A stretch of DNA of 64,000 nucleotides from NCBI GenBank assembly GCA_946885915.1, contig CAMPHF010000004.1, positions 192,167-256,166 on the forward strand. Reading direction: 5' to 3'. How positions within the stretch are numbered: the stretch's first letter is position 1; every line of letters begins with the position of its first letter. The notes below the pieces were generated by a model. The model had not been told where the DNA came from. It was given only the letters and a program-made list of their open reading frames with translations, and searched no databases. This DNA comes from an uncultured Idiomarina sp. (lineage in GTDB: Bacteria > Pseudomonadota > Gammaproteobacteria > Enterobacterales > Alteromonadaceae). The position numbers and the translations under genes are program-made. Positions 1 to 7,947 of the stretch are shown one piece after another.

Positions 1-129
1 GGCTATTTTGTCGAGCGCATCGCTGCGAAGCACTGGCGTTTTGATAGCATAAGGCGCAATGAGCGTGGCGGCCTGTTGAATCCGCGCAAATTGAGCGGGA
101 ACATTGGTAATCTCGGTGTTTTGATGCAT
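1..129 (-). CDS. PLP-dependent serine/threonine dehydratase, N-terminal part (cut by window edge)
   Basis: Only the first 43 codons are inside the window, running off its left end. The peptide starts MHQNTEITNV and continues with IQQAATLIAPYAIKTPVLRS. The pattern of an A-A-x-x-I helix followed by TPVLRSDALD is the usual N-terminus of fold-type II PLP enzymes such as threonine ammonia-lyase and serine dehydratase, where this stretch precedes the PLP lysine. That lysine is outside the window, so substrate cannot be judged. The ATG at 129 is the only good start, with a weak purine-rich ribosome site upstream. It is divergent from the DUF416 gene. Confidence 0.55.
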   Translation of the reverse strand, partial: MHQNTEITNVPAQFARIQQAATLIAPYAIKTPVLRSDALDKIA

Positions 130-434
130 GAAATCTCGTAATTTCTTGTTATTAAGAAATATTTTAAAAATCAAAAATGGCGAAATTTATTAATGACTAG
201 CGTTCATTACTTCTATTGACGCTGGGTCATTTATTTTTGCGGTGGTATTCGCCCTGTTTTAACCGCAATCTTACCTTCTGCTTTTTCAGGCAAGCCGGCG
301 CGCGCTGACTTTGTTGTTACGCAAACCGTGATAAACTATGCCGATATTAAAGTGAACACCTGCCAACTGTCGAGCAGACTCGCAGTCATCAGCCAGTAAC
401 GAAAACACACCGCAGCAATAAGGAAGCAAACAAC
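130..434. other. Divergent intergenic region, no gene
   Basis: These 305 bases separate two divergent genes and hold no credible ORF. The left half is AT-rich (around 140-240). A weak sigma70-like pair for the rightward gene can be drawn as TTGTTG at 311-316 and TAAACT at 332-337, with a short 15-base spacer. AGGAAG at 421-426 is the ribosome site of the DUF416 gene. I see no clear terminator or operator. Confidence 0.4.
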
Positions 435-1052
435 ATGGCGAAATTAAATACCTTTGAACGGCTGCGGGCGCTTCCTTTTGCTTACCAAACGCTCATGGCG
501 CTGTACTTATCTGAACGCATGCTACCTAATTATGAGTTGTTCCATCAGGTGACAGGGTTTGGCGACCCCAAACCGCTGCGGAGCGCGCTTAATGCATTAT
601 GGGATCAGGTGCATCAGCCGCGTCAGGTGAAGGTAAACTACGAGCGATGGCAAGAGAAGGTTGATGACGTAACGCCTAGTGAGCATGGTCATGATTTACT
701 CGGAGTGTATCCGGCCATGGACGCGTGCACGGCAATTAGTACGTTATTACAGGGGCTGCTTGACCAAACCGCTACTGAAGTCGTGGCGGTCGCGAAAATT
801 TCTCAGGGTAGTGTACAGAAATTTCTCGAGCTCACTGAGGGCGCCGAGTTATCGGCGGAGGCGCGGGCGGACATGCTGCGCGAGCATGAACTTACCACCT
901 ATGAGGTGGAAATCCAGCAAGCCCTGCTCGATTTCTTGGAATATCAGCTACGGCAACAACCAGACGCGCCACCAAGTGCCGCTTTAGTGGCACAAATTAG
1001 ACAGATGATAGCGGATGAAGGCATGTCCAATATTGGTGTAGAGCTTGCCTAG
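435..1052 (+). CDS. DUF416 family protein (YjaG-like)
   Basis: A 205-residue soluble protein of the DUF416/YjaG family, whose biochemical role is not established. The family signature is visible near residues 25-45, where SERMLPNYELFHQVTGFGDP combines a cytosolic helix with the conserved MLPNY and FGDP motifs. Length fits the family (about 190-200 residues). The ATG at 435 has AGGAAG eight bases upstream. No signal peptide or membrane segment is seen. Its 3' end overlaps by 4 bases the end of the convergent DUF1145 gene. Confidence 0.8.
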   Translation: MAKLNTFERLRALPFAYQTLMALYLSERMLPNYELFHQVTGFGDPKPLRSALNALWDQVHQPRQVKVNYERWQEKVDDVTPSEHGHDLLGVYPAMDACTAISTLLQGLLDQTATEVVAVAKISQGSVQKFLELTEGAELSAEARADMLREHELTTYEVEIQQALLDFLEYQLRQQPDAPPSAALVAQIRQMIADEGMSNIGVELA

Positions 1053-1348
1053 GGTTTGGGGTCTTGACCAAAACCTAGCTTGTCACGCTCACGATAAATA
1101 ATCGCCATCCAGCCCACAATACCGCTGAAAATGATTTGCCACGAGTCACCGCGGCGCCAGTCGATGAGCGGTTTATACACACCGGCGAACATAGCCAGTT
1201 GCAGCAAGTGCAAAAGAATTAGAACGACCAACAAGATAAGAAACACCGCGTAAGCTTTACCGGCAAAAGGCCAGACGATATTTGCCAATAAAATGCCCCA
1301 GAAAATGGCAAATACGAAGCGCCCGAACCAAATTCCAAACACCATCAT
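1049..1348 (-). CDS. DUF1145 family small membrane protein (YhhL-like)
   Basis: A 99-residue protein with three hydrophobic segments (about residues 4-25, 31-55 and 70-85), so an inner-membrane protein. Composition and position next to rsmD match the DUF1145/YhhL family, which sits beside rsmD and ftsY in enteric bacteria; function is unknown. It starts 1 base after the rsmD stop and is surely co-transcribed with it. A second in-frame Met lies one codon downstream, so the exact start could be 1348 or 1345. Confidence 0.75.
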   Translation of the reverse strand: MMVFGIWFGRFVFAIFWGILLANIVWPFAGKAYAVFLILLVVLILLHLLQLAMFAGVYKPLIDWRRGDSWQIIFSGIVGWMAIIYRERDKLGFGQDPKP

Positions 1349-1349
1349 G

Positions 1350-1928
1350 TTAGTTGTCCTCTAGCTTGAATAAGCGGGCGTGCGCTTGTCCGGCAGTTAA
1401 TTCTCGATGTAAACGCCAATGGGTGGGCGTTGGCACGGCGGCGCCGCGTTCTGTTTCAATATACACCCAAGCATCGGGCTGGAGCCACTTTTGGCTGGCT
1501 AACTGAGGTAGCACTTGGCTGACCAATTGTAGCCCAAAGGGTGGGTCAATAAATGCGACATCATAAGGCTGTGCGGGCGGTTGCTGTAACCATTGCTCGG
1601 CTTTCATAGCATGAATATCCGCATTCGCCTGCAAGGTCTTTGCGTGGTGGCGCAGTTGCGCCGCTGCTTGCGCGTTCGGCTCTACTAAATCCGCGTGACT
1701 GGCGCCGCGCGAGAGTGCTTCGAAGCCCAGCGCACCGGTGCCGGCAAAGAGATCTAACACGCGCGCATTGCGCAGTTCGAACTGCAGCCAGTTGAACAGG
1801 GTTTCTCGCACACGGTCGGTGGTGGGGCGTAACCCGGCCACATTCGCAACCGCTAGTTTGCGTCCGCGCCATTGGCCGCCAATCATTCTAATTTGGCCTG
1901 AATTGGGCTTGCTCGCTGATTTGCTCAT
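1350..1928 (-). CDS. rsmD: 16S rRNA (guanine(966)-N(2))-methyltransferase
   Basis: RsmD methylates N2 of G966 in 16S rRNA using S-adenosylmethionine. This 192-residue protein shows the SAM-binding motif VLDLFAGTGALGFEALSRGA near residues 52-71 and the catalytic DPPF motif in VAFIDPPF near residue 130. The N-terminal IRMIGGQWRGRKL is also typical. The open frame extends about 107 codons upstream, but the start at 1928 (MSKSASKP) gives the family length and has AGAGG upstream. The longer version would run into the divergent ftsY. It forms an operon with the DUF1145 gene. Confidence 0.93.
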   Translation of the reverse strand: MSKSASKPNSGQIRMIGGQWRGRKLAVANVAGLRPTTDRVRETLFNWLQFELRNARVLDLFAGTGALGFEALSRGASHADLVEPNAQAAAQLRHHAKTLQANADIHAMKAEQWLQQPPAQPYDVAFIDPPFGLQLVSQVLPQLASQKWLQPDAWVYIETERGAAVPTPTHWRLHRELTAGQAHARLFKLEDN

Positions 1929-2020
1929 GCTAAAGTGAACCTCTAAATTTTTAGCGCGCAGCCGTGCCTGTGTTAAACTGCGGGGCTTGAATGTGGTTAT
2001 TGTAAACGGGGTTGAAAAGC

Positions 2021-3172
2021 ATGGCAAAAGGGTCGTTATTTGGGTTGTTTGGACGCAAGAAGGAAAGCTCGGAAACTGCCCCTCCCACTGATACGCCGGA
2101 GCAGGCACCAAAAGCCGAGTCGGTAGCCGCTGCCCTGGCACCTGATGCTGCTGAGATATGTGCACAAGTGACCGCTGAAGTTGCCGCGAAAGAAGCGTCG
2201 AAAAAAGCAGCGACTGCGCCACGCCCAGAGCGCAAAAGTTTGTGGTCACGACTCACCGATGGCCTAAAGAAAACCTCGGGTAGCATTGGTGATGGCTTAT
2301 TCAGCCTGTTTAAAGATAAAAAAATTGACGATGAGCTGTTTGAAGAGCTCGAAACTCAGCTACTCACCGCCGATGTGGGCGTTCCTACCACCACCCGCAT
2401 TGTGAACAAGTTAACCCAACAAGCTAGCCGCACCCAGCTGAAAGATGCCGAGGCACTGTACGAGTTATTGCAAGCCGATCTGACCGACATTTTAACGCCA
2501 GTGTCGCAGCCGTTGGTGCTTAAGCCTCAGCAGGGACCTTTTGTGATTCTGATGGTTGGGGTAAATGGCGTTGGTAAAACCACCACCATTGGTAAATTAG
2601 CGCAGCAGTTTAAACGGCAGGGCAAATCGGTCATGTTGGCGGCCGGCGACACCTTCCGCGCGGCGGCAGTAGAGCAATTACAAGTGTGGGGCGAGCGCAA
2701 CGATATTCCGGTGATTGCTCAGCATACCGGCGCCGATAGTGCGAGCGTGATTTACGATGCGGTAGAAGCGGCGAAAGCACGCGGCGTAGACGTACTGATT
2801 GCCGATACTGCCGGGCGCTTGCAGAATAAAGCCCATTTAATGGATGAGCTGAAAAAAGTCGTGCGGGTGATGAAAAAGCTAGATGTGAATGCGCCCCATG
2901 AAGTGATGCTGGCGTTAGATGCTGGCACTGGGCAGAACGCGATTAGCCAAGCCCAGTTATTCACCGACGCCGTAGGCATTACCGGTATTACTTTGACTAA
3001 ATTAGATGGCACCGCTAAAGGCGGCGTGATTTTTGCGCTAGCAGATCAGTTTGGTATTCCTATCCGCTACATTGGCGTGGGTGAGGGTATTGAAGATTTA
3101 CGCCCCTTTCAAGCCGATGAATTTGTCCGCGCGCTGTTCCAACGGCAGTCCGGTGAGACGAGTCGATCATGA
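2021..3172 (+). CDS. ftsY: Signal recognition particle receptor FtsY
   Basis: FtsY is the SRP receptor GTPase that docks ribosome-nascent chain complexes at the membrane. The 383-residue protein has the usual charged, Ala/Glu-rich A region (about residues 1-90) and then the NG domain: P-loop GVNGVGKTTTIGKLA (about 183-197), DTFRAAAVEQL, DTAGR and TKLDGTAKGG. The open frame begins at a TTG at 2012. I prefer the ATG at 2021 (MAKGSLFG) because the GGGG at 2008-2011 is correctly spaced for it. The gene overlaps ftsE by 4 bases, giving the classic ftsYEX operon. Confidence 0.96.
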   Translation: MAKGSLFGLFGRKKESSETAPPTDTPEQAPKAESVAAALAPDAAEICAQVTAEVAAKEASKKAATAPRPERKSLWSRLTDGLKKTSGSIGDGLFSLFKDKKIDDELFEELETQLLTADVGVPTTTRIVNKLTQQASRTQLKDAEALYELLQADLTDILTPVSQPLVLKPQQGPFVILMVGVNGVGKTTTIGKLAQQFKRQGKSVMLAAGDTFRAAAVEQLQVWGERNDIPVIAQHTGADSASVIYDAVEAAKARGVDVLIADTAGRLQNKAHLMDELKKVVRVMKKLDVNAPHEVMLALDAGTGQNAISQAQLFTDAVGITGITLTKLDGTAKGGVIFALADQFGIPIRYIGVGEGIEDLRPFQADEFVRALFQRQSGETSRS

Positions 3173-3846
3173 TCAAATTCGAGCAAGTCAGTAAAACCTA
3201 TCCCGGTGGCTTTCAAGCGCTGAGCCAAGTGAATTTTCATGTGCAAAAGGGCGAGATGGCGTTTTTAACCGGGCATTCCGGTGCCGGTAAAAGTACCTTA
3301 CTGAAGCTCATTAGTATTATGGAGCGCCCAACTGCCGGGCGGGTGCTCATTAACGGCCATGATTTGAAAACTATTCAACGCCGCCAAGTACCTTACGTGC
3401 GGCGCGACATTGGCATGATCTTCCAAGACCATCGCTTGTTGATGGATAAAACCGTGTTCGACAACGTGGCACTACCACTGCTGATTGAGGGCTACAGTTT
3501 GCAAGAGGCGCGTAAACGCGTGCAAGCGGCACTTGAGAAAGTCGGGCTGGCTGACAAAATTAAACACTATCCAATGATGCTTTCTGGTGGTGAGCAACAA
3601 CGGGTGGGAATCGCCCGAGCGGTGGTGAATAAGCCGCCACTGTTGCTGGCGGACGAGCCAACCGGAAACCTCGACCCAAAATTATCGATGGATATTATTC
3701 GGTTGTTTGAAGACTTCAACCAAGTGGGCGTCTCGGTGCTCATTGCCACCCACGACTTGGGTTTAATTGCACGTATGCGCTATCGCACTCTAACCCTGCG
3801 AGAAGGCAAAATGATTGATGATGGCTTACAGGAGCAGACGCTGTGA
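3169..3846 (+). CDS. ftsE: Cell division ATP-binding protein FtsE
   Basis: ATPase subunit of the FtsEX complex, which controls septal peptidoglycan hydrolases through EnvC. The 225 residues hold Walker [10 protein letters not shown] (about 35-43), the ABC signature [14 protein letters not shown] (about 138-151) and Walker [13 protein letters not shown] (about 159-170), followed by the switch histidine in IATHDLG. The ATG at 3169 overlaps the ftsY stop as ATGA, so translation is probably coupled. Its partner hydrolase activator EnvC is encoded about 3 kb downstream. Confidence 0.96.
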   Translation: MIKFEQVSKTYPGGFQALSQVNFHVQKGEMAFLTGHSGAGKSTLLKLISIMERPTAGRVLINGHDLKTIQRRQVPYVRRDIGMIFQDHRLLMDKTVFDNVALPLLIEGYSLQEARKRVQAALEKVGLADKIKHYPMMLSGGEQQRVGIARAVVNKPPLLLADEPTGNLDPKLSMDIIRLFEDFNQVGVSVLIATHDLGLIARMRYRTLTLREGKMIDDGLQEQTL

Positions 3847-4829
3847 GTATTCTCTTTAGCAATCGTCAAGCCGCGCAAGGTGCCAAACAAGTCCGAATTT
3901 CTGGCTTACGCCGGTTTTTTATGTTCTGGGTGCACAATGCCCAGCAAGCGGTGGGTAGTTTGGGCGAGTTGGTACGTAACCCGTTGGCATCAATGATGAC
4001 CATGGCAGTATTGGGCTTGAGTTTAACCCTGCCAGCCACGTTATATGTGGTGGTAAAGAACACCCAAGGACTGGGCGCGCAATGGGAAAATGCGTCAGAG
4101 ATTTCGCTGTATTTAGGGAAGAATTTATCCAGTAAAGAAGTCGATACTTTTCGCCAACGAGTCGCGTTAATGCGGGAAGTTGAGCGTGTGGAGTGGGTGC
4201 CGAAAGACCAAGGTTTAGCGCAGTTTAAGGCTTATTCTGGGTTTGGTGATGCGCTCGCCTATTTGAAGGATAACCCCTTACCCGATGTGTTGCTGGTGAC
4301 GCCTGCCGCGGATCGACGCGCACCTGCGGCGGCACAAGCGCTGTTAGACGAGTTACTGCGGGCGCGCGAAGTAGAAAGCGGCAAATTAGATGTGGATTGG
4401 TTGCAAAAGCTGCAAGCCATTATTGCCCTTATTCGCGACAGTCTGGGAGGCATTGCCGTGCTGTTATGTATTTCGGTGGTGCTGATAGTGGGCAACACCA
4501 TTCGGCTGAATATTTTAAGCCGGCGCGATGAAATCATGGTGCTGAAACTGGTGGGCGCTACCGATGGCTATATTCAACGGCCGTTTTTGTATACTGGGGT
4601 TTGGTACGGCATCGTGGGCGGTGTGATTGCCTGGATAGCGACGGCGCTATTGTTATGGTGGATTGATAGCGCGGTGAGTCGGGTAACTGAGCTGTATCAG
4701 GGCCAATTTAATTTGGCCGGTTTGAATTTGCAGGAAATGCTGGTGCTATGGGCGATTGCGGTCGGCCTGGGCTTGTTGGGTTCGTATATTGCGGTGAAAA
4801 AACACGTACAAGCCATTGAACCCACGTAA
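3843..4829 (+). CDS. ftsX: Cell division protein FtsX
   Basis: Membrane subunit of FtsEX, 328 residues. It has a cytoplasmic N-terminus, a first membrane segment (about residues 55-77), a periplasmic domain of roughly 100 residues that in the family contacts EnvC, and three further membrane segments near the C-terminus (about 198-220, 255-275 and 298-318). The start is GTG at 3843, overlapping the ftsE stop as GTGA. The next gene, rpoH, has its own promoters, as in Escherichia coli. Confidence 0.95.
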   Translation: MSILFSNRQAAQGAKQVRISGLRRFFMFWVHNAQQAVGSLGELVRNPLASMMTMAVLGLSLTLPATLYVVVKNTQGLGAQWENASEISLYLGKNLSSKEVDTFRQRVALMREVERVEWVPKDQGLAQFKAYSGFGDALAYLKDNPLPDVLLVTPAADRRAPAAAQALLDELLRAREVESGKLDVDWLQKLQAIIALIRDSLGGIAVLLCISVVLIVGNTIRLNILSRRDEIMVLKLVGATDGYIQRPFLYTGVWYGIVGGVIAWIATALLLWWIDSAVSRVTELYQGQFNLAGLNLQEMLVLWAIAVGLGLLGSYIAVKKHVQAIEPT

Positions 4830-4871
4830 TTTGCCCCAAGATCCTCTTTAGATCATCAAGGTGAGTCGTGA

Positions 4872-4897
4872 TCTGCACGGTATTTTTAGCGTGCAGA
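4872..4897. promoter_or_regulatory. 8-bp perfect inverted repeat upstream of rpoH promoter
   Basis: TCTGCACG at 4872-4879 is repeated inverted as CGTGCAGA at 4890-4897, with a 10-base T-rich loop. It lies between ftsX and the rpoH promoter and ends 3 bases before the -35-like hexamer at 4900. No T-run follows on the plus strand, so it is a poor intrinsic terminator. It could be an operator or an attenuating hairpin for read-through from ftsX. Confidence 0.4.
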
Positions 4898-4899
4898 AC

Positions 4900-4927
4900 T
4901 TGCGAACTGAAGTGGCTTTGGTATAGT
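4900..4927 (+). promoter_or_regulatory. Predicted sigma70 promoter of rpoH
   Basis: TTGCGA at 4900-4905 and TATAGT at 4922-4927 are separated by 16 bases. They match 4 of 6 and 5 of 6 bases of the vegetative consensus. This would provide basal rpoH transcription with a leader of about 95 bases. Confidence 0.55.
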
Positions 4928-4949
4928 TATTCGGCTGCGATCCTCGCAT

Positions 4950-4977
4950 GGAACTTTTGCGTATAAATAGGGTCTCA
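4950..4977 (+). promoter_or_regulatory. Predicted sigmaE-type promoter of rpoH
   Basis: GGAACTT at 4950-4956 and GGTCTCA at 4971-4977 are separated by 14 bases (16 from GAACTT to TCTCA). This is the extracytoplasmic-stress sigmaE pattern and closely resembles the sigmaE-dependent rpoH P3 promoter of E. coli (GAACTT and TCTGA). It implies that RpoH is induced by envelope stress or extreme heat. The transcript would begin near 4983, inside the long open frame, which supports the downstream translation start at 5029. Confidence 0.7.
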
Positions 4978-5028
4978 GTGACGGCGCCAAATGTAGTAGT
5001 TGGCGCACTTGAAGAGGAAGCAAAGTTA

Positions 5029-5895
5029 ATGACGACTGAAGCGACAACTATGGCCTTAATGGTTCCCCAAACGAGTGGGAGCATTGAAAGCTACATCCAG
5101 TCTGTGAATCGTATTCCGATGCTAAGTGCAGCGGAAGAGAAAGCGCTGGCCGAACGCTTAGTCAACGATAACGACCTTGAAGCTGCCCGTGGGTTGATCA
5201 TGTCACACCTACGTTTTGTGGTGCATGTAGCGCGAAGCTATTCGGGTTACGGTTTACCGCAGGCAGATTTAATCCAAGAAGGTAACATCGGTTTGATGAA
5301 GGCGGTGAAGCGCTTCGATCCGAGTGTAGGTGTTCGCCTCGTATCGTTCGCGGTGCATTGGATTAAAGCCGAAATTCATGAATATGTGTTGCGTAATTGG
5401 CGCGTCGTGAAAGTTGCCACCACTAAAGCGCAGCGCAAATTGTTCTTTAACTTACGCAAAATGAAGAAGCGCTTAGGCTGGTTCACGCAAGACGAAGTGA
5501 ATACCGTTGCTGAATCATTAGGCGTGAGCACGTCGGAAGTGTTGGAAATGGAAGCGCGCATGAGTGCCCATGACCAAGCCTTCGAACTTAGCTCTGACGA
5601 TGACGACGCGCGTGACGGCGGCAGTTATTCACCTGCCCAATATTTGGAAGATAAGCGCTCTGATCTCGCTGAAGAAATCGAAAACGAGAACTGGGAAGCG
5701 CATACCCAACAACGCCTGTTGTCCGCCATCAAAACCTTAGACGAGCGTAGCCAAGATATCGTGCGCGCACGCTGGTTAGATGACGAAAATAAGGTGACAT
5801 TGCAGGAGCTGGCTGACAAATATCAAGTGTCAGCTGAGCGAGTTCGGCAGCTCGAACAAAATGCGATGAAAAAACTCCGCAACGCCATGGCCTAA
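5029..5895 (+). CDS. rpoH: RNA polymerase sigma-32 factor (heat shock)
   Basis: RpoH directs RNA polymerase to heat-shock promoters. The 288-residue protein (284 in E. coli) has sigma region 2 with [20 protein letters not shown] and [18 protein letters not shown] (about 50-80), the diagnostic RpoH box QRKLFFNLR (about 130-140) and a region 4 helix-turn-helix ending [18 protein letters not shown]. The open frame reaches back to 4948, but the ATG at 5029 has AGAGGAAG eight bases upstream and gives the family length. The sigmaE-like promoter would start transcription downstream of the earlier start. A terminator overlaps the last codons. Confidence 0.95.
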   Translation: MTTEATTMALMVPQTSGSIESYIQSVNRIPMLSAAEEKALAERLVNDNDLEAARGLIMSHLRFVVHVARSYSGYGLPQADLIQEGNIGLMKAVKRFDPSVGVRLVSFAVHWIKAEIHEYVLRNWRVVKVATTKAQRKLFFNLRKMKKRLGWFTQDEVNTVAESLGVSTSEVLEMEARMSAHDQAFELSSDDDDARDGGSYSPAQYLEDKRSDLAEEIENENWEAHTQQRLLSAIKTLDERSQDIVRARWLDDENKVTLQELADKYQVSAERVRQLEQNAMKKLRNAMA

Positions 5896-5911
5896 GCTGT
5901 GGCGTTTTTTT
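5881..5911 (+). terminator. Rho-independent terminator of rpoH
   Basis: AACGCCATGGC at 5881-5891 pairs with GCTGTGGCGTT at 5896-5906 around a CTAA loop, and a run of seven to eight T follows. The left arm lies inside the last rpoH codons. Confidence 0.85.
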
Positions 5912-5922
5912 ATGGGGCGCGT

Positions 5923-6774
5923 TTATAACAACGCCGACGCCTTTACCTGCTCAATTCCCAATCGTTTAAGCTTAGGCAGTTCTTCTGCCAACACTCGCAA
6001 TGTGGTCGGATAGGGGTGGCCAATTAAGATTACCTCGCCATGCTGCTGTGCGTATTTTACAGCGGTTCGAAATTGTTGCCGAATCGCCGTTGCATTGTCT
6101 GCCTCGTTATCCAAGAACACATGACGGCGTAAATAGGGTAGTTGCAGCTCTAGCGCGATGGCTTCTGCTCGAGTTGCAGCTGTAGTTCTACTGTCGAGAA
6201 AGAATAACTGCGCCGTTTTCAGCTCTTCTAATACCCAGCGCAGTGGCATTGCTTCTGCGGTAAAAGCACTGCCCATATGATTATTCATACCTACCGCAAA
6301 GGGCACTGCTGCAATAGCTTCGCGCGTTGCAGTGCGCAGTTCCGTTTCGCTTTGAGTAAGCGTTACTCCGCCCGGGCCAAGCGCCTTGCCGCTGAGAGCC
6401 TGCATTGGCAGATGGATTAATACTTCCAGATCGCGTTGCTGTGCCTGTTGCGCTAGGCGTTTGCTGTGCGGTGTGTGGGGCAAAATAGCAATAGTCAGTG
6501 GGCCCGGTAGGCTCAACGCTTGCTCGTCTTGGCGGTGGTTGCCAACGTCATCAATAATCAGCGCAAACTTCACCTGATTTAAGCTATCACGCACAATTTC
6601 CGCCGCCGTTTCAGCGGTTTCTTCCGCTCGAAGCCCCATCACTCCGCTCAGCAGCCACCCCAACATCACCCCCACCAAAACCACCCCAGCCCGCGCCTGA
6701 CCTGTTGACTGACCTGTTTGCTTACCTGCTTGGTAAGCAGGTTGGTAAGCAGGTGAGGATTGCTGGTTTGGCAT
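5923..6774 (-). CDS. Divergent polysaccharide deacetylase family protein (YibQ-like)
   Basis: A 283-residue exported protein of the YibQ/DUF610 divergent polysaccharide deacetylase family, related to CE4 enzymes. A hydrophobic segment at about residues 30-48 is a signal or anchor. The mature part has the family motifs FALIIDDVGNHRQDEQALSL, AILPHTPHS, EVLIHLPMQAL and GMNNHMGSAF. Its order after gpmI-envC is the same as in enterics, which suggests a link to envelope work, but the substrate is unknown. Its first 28 residues are a low-complexity Gln/Ala/Tyr tract (AYQPAYQAGKQTGQSTGQ), matching short repeats in the DNA at 6700-6765. It starts directly after the envC stop. Confidence 0.85.
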   Translation of the reverse strand: MPNQQSSPAYQPAYQAGKQTGQSTGQARAGVVLVGVMLGWLLSGVMGLRAEETAETAAEIVRDSLNQVKFALIIDDVGNHRQDEQALSLPGPLTIAILPHTPHSKRLAQQAQQRDLEVLIHLPMQALSGKALGPGGVTLTQSETELRTATREAIAAVPFAVGMNNHMGSAFTAEAMPLRWVLEELKTAQLFFLDSRTTAATRAEAIALELQLPYLRRHVFLDNEADNATAIRQQFRTAVKYAQQHGEVILIGHPYPTTLRVLAEELPKLKRLGIEQVKASALL

Positions 6775-7947
6775 TTAGCGGCACCACTGGGTGGGGTTAA
6801 CGGCTTCGCCTTTGACGCGAATTTCGAAATAAAGTGCGGGGGAGGAGCGGCCTCCGCTTTGTCCCATAAGGGCTACGGTCTCGCCGGCGCGCACTGTGCT
6901 GCCAATGGGGGGGAGGATGGTTTGGTTATGACCATACAAGCTCATGTAACCATTACCATGGTCGATCACTAAGACTAGCCCAAATCCGCGCATCCAGTTG
7001 GCGAACAATACGCGACCATCGGCAATACTGGTGACTGGCTGACCTAGTTGGCCTTCAATCATCACTCCTTTCCAATTGATCGCACCGCTCTTAGGAGTGG
7101 CGAATAACCGTTGCACGCGGCCTTCAGTTGGCCAAGCTAATTTTCCTTTGTTATCGGCTAGGCCATCGAGTCGCACATCATTGCGCAGTGCCGCAATAAT
7201 GGCGTCCAGCACCTGTTCCAATTGCTCTTGGTCGGCTTGCAGCTGTTCAATGCGGGACTGATCAGAGGCTAATTCTCGCTGTAACTTAGCGACTAAGGCT
7301 TCCTGCTCTTGTTGTTGATTCCGCAATACCGTCTGTTGCCGCTGCTGCTGGGCACGGCGCTCACTTAACGCCTGCTGTTGCGTTTCAACTTCGGCACGGA
7401 CTTCTGCAAGCTTACGTTGCAGCGCCAACACGGATTCAATTTCTTGTTGGCGCGCTTGGTTCAGGTAACCGTAATAACTGAGCATGCGTTGCACTTCGGC
7501 GGGATCGGTTTGACTCAATAGCAGTTTCAAAAAATCGTATTGGCCACTGCGATAGGCGCTTTCTACTTGTTGCGCGAGTAATTGGGTTTGTTGTTGTAGC
7601 TGTTGTTCGAGCTGCGCCGCCTCGGCTTGTAGCTCGGCTATCCGTGCTTCAATCCGGCGCAAGGCGTTGTCGGTATCGTTTAACTCCACTGCTACCGCGG
7701 CAATTTCCTCTTCCAGCGTTTGCAATTGCCGCTCGGTACGCGACAACTCTTGTGAGCGCTCGCTTTGCGAGGCTTGACGCCTTTCGAGTTCGCGTTGAAT
7801 CGCCTCCAGTTGGGCTTCGGTCGCTTCACGCTCTGCGGCTTTATCTTGCCAAGCCTGAACCACGGGCACCGAAGCTAGCAACAGCAGCATAACTAGGCCG
7901 GCAAAACGCCAGCGTGTGAACCACCGCAACCGAGGTGGTAGCGACAT
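6775..7947 (-). CDS. envC: Murein hydrolase activator EnvC
   Basis: EnvC activates amidases AmiA and AmiB at the septum and is itself recruited by FtsEX. The 390-residue protein has an N-terminal signal/anchor (about 13-32), a long Gln/Glu-rich coiled coil (about 35-255) and a C-terminal LytM/M23 domain. Zinc ligands are degenerate: the usual HxH near the end is replaced in SPALYFEIRVKGEAVNP, as expected for a non-catalytic activator. Its ATG overlaps the gpmI stop by 1 base, so gpmI-envC-yibQ is one operon. FtsEX is encoded nearby. Confidence 0.92.
   Translation of the reverse strand: MSLPPRLRWFTRWRFAGLVMLLLLASVPVVQAWQDKAAEREATEAQLEAIQRELERRQASQSERSQELSRTERQLQTLEEEIAAVAVELNDTDNALRRIEARIAELQAEAAQLEQQLQQQTQLLAQQVESAYRSGQYDFLKLLLSQTDPAEVQRMLSYYGYLNQARQQEIESVLALQRKLAEVRAEVETQQQALSERRAQQQRQQTVLRNQQQEQEALVAKLQRELASDQSRIEQLQADQEQLEQVLDAIIAALRNDVRLDGLADNKGKLAWPTEGRVQRLFATPKSGAINWKGVMIEGQLGQPVTSIADGRVLFANWMRGFGLVLVIDHGNGYMSLYGHNQTILPPIGSTVRAGETVALMGQSGGRSSPALYFEIRVKGEAVNPTQWCR

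Noticed and set aside
1929..2249. Upstream extension of rsmD by about 107 codons
   Set aside because: It overlaps the ftsY start on the other strand, lacks RsmD similarity, and the start at 1928 has a ribosome site and gives the family length.
4948..5028. Longer rpoH start at 4948
   Set aside because: It overlaps the sigmaE-like promoter, has no ribosome site and the extra 27 residues are not RpoH-like.
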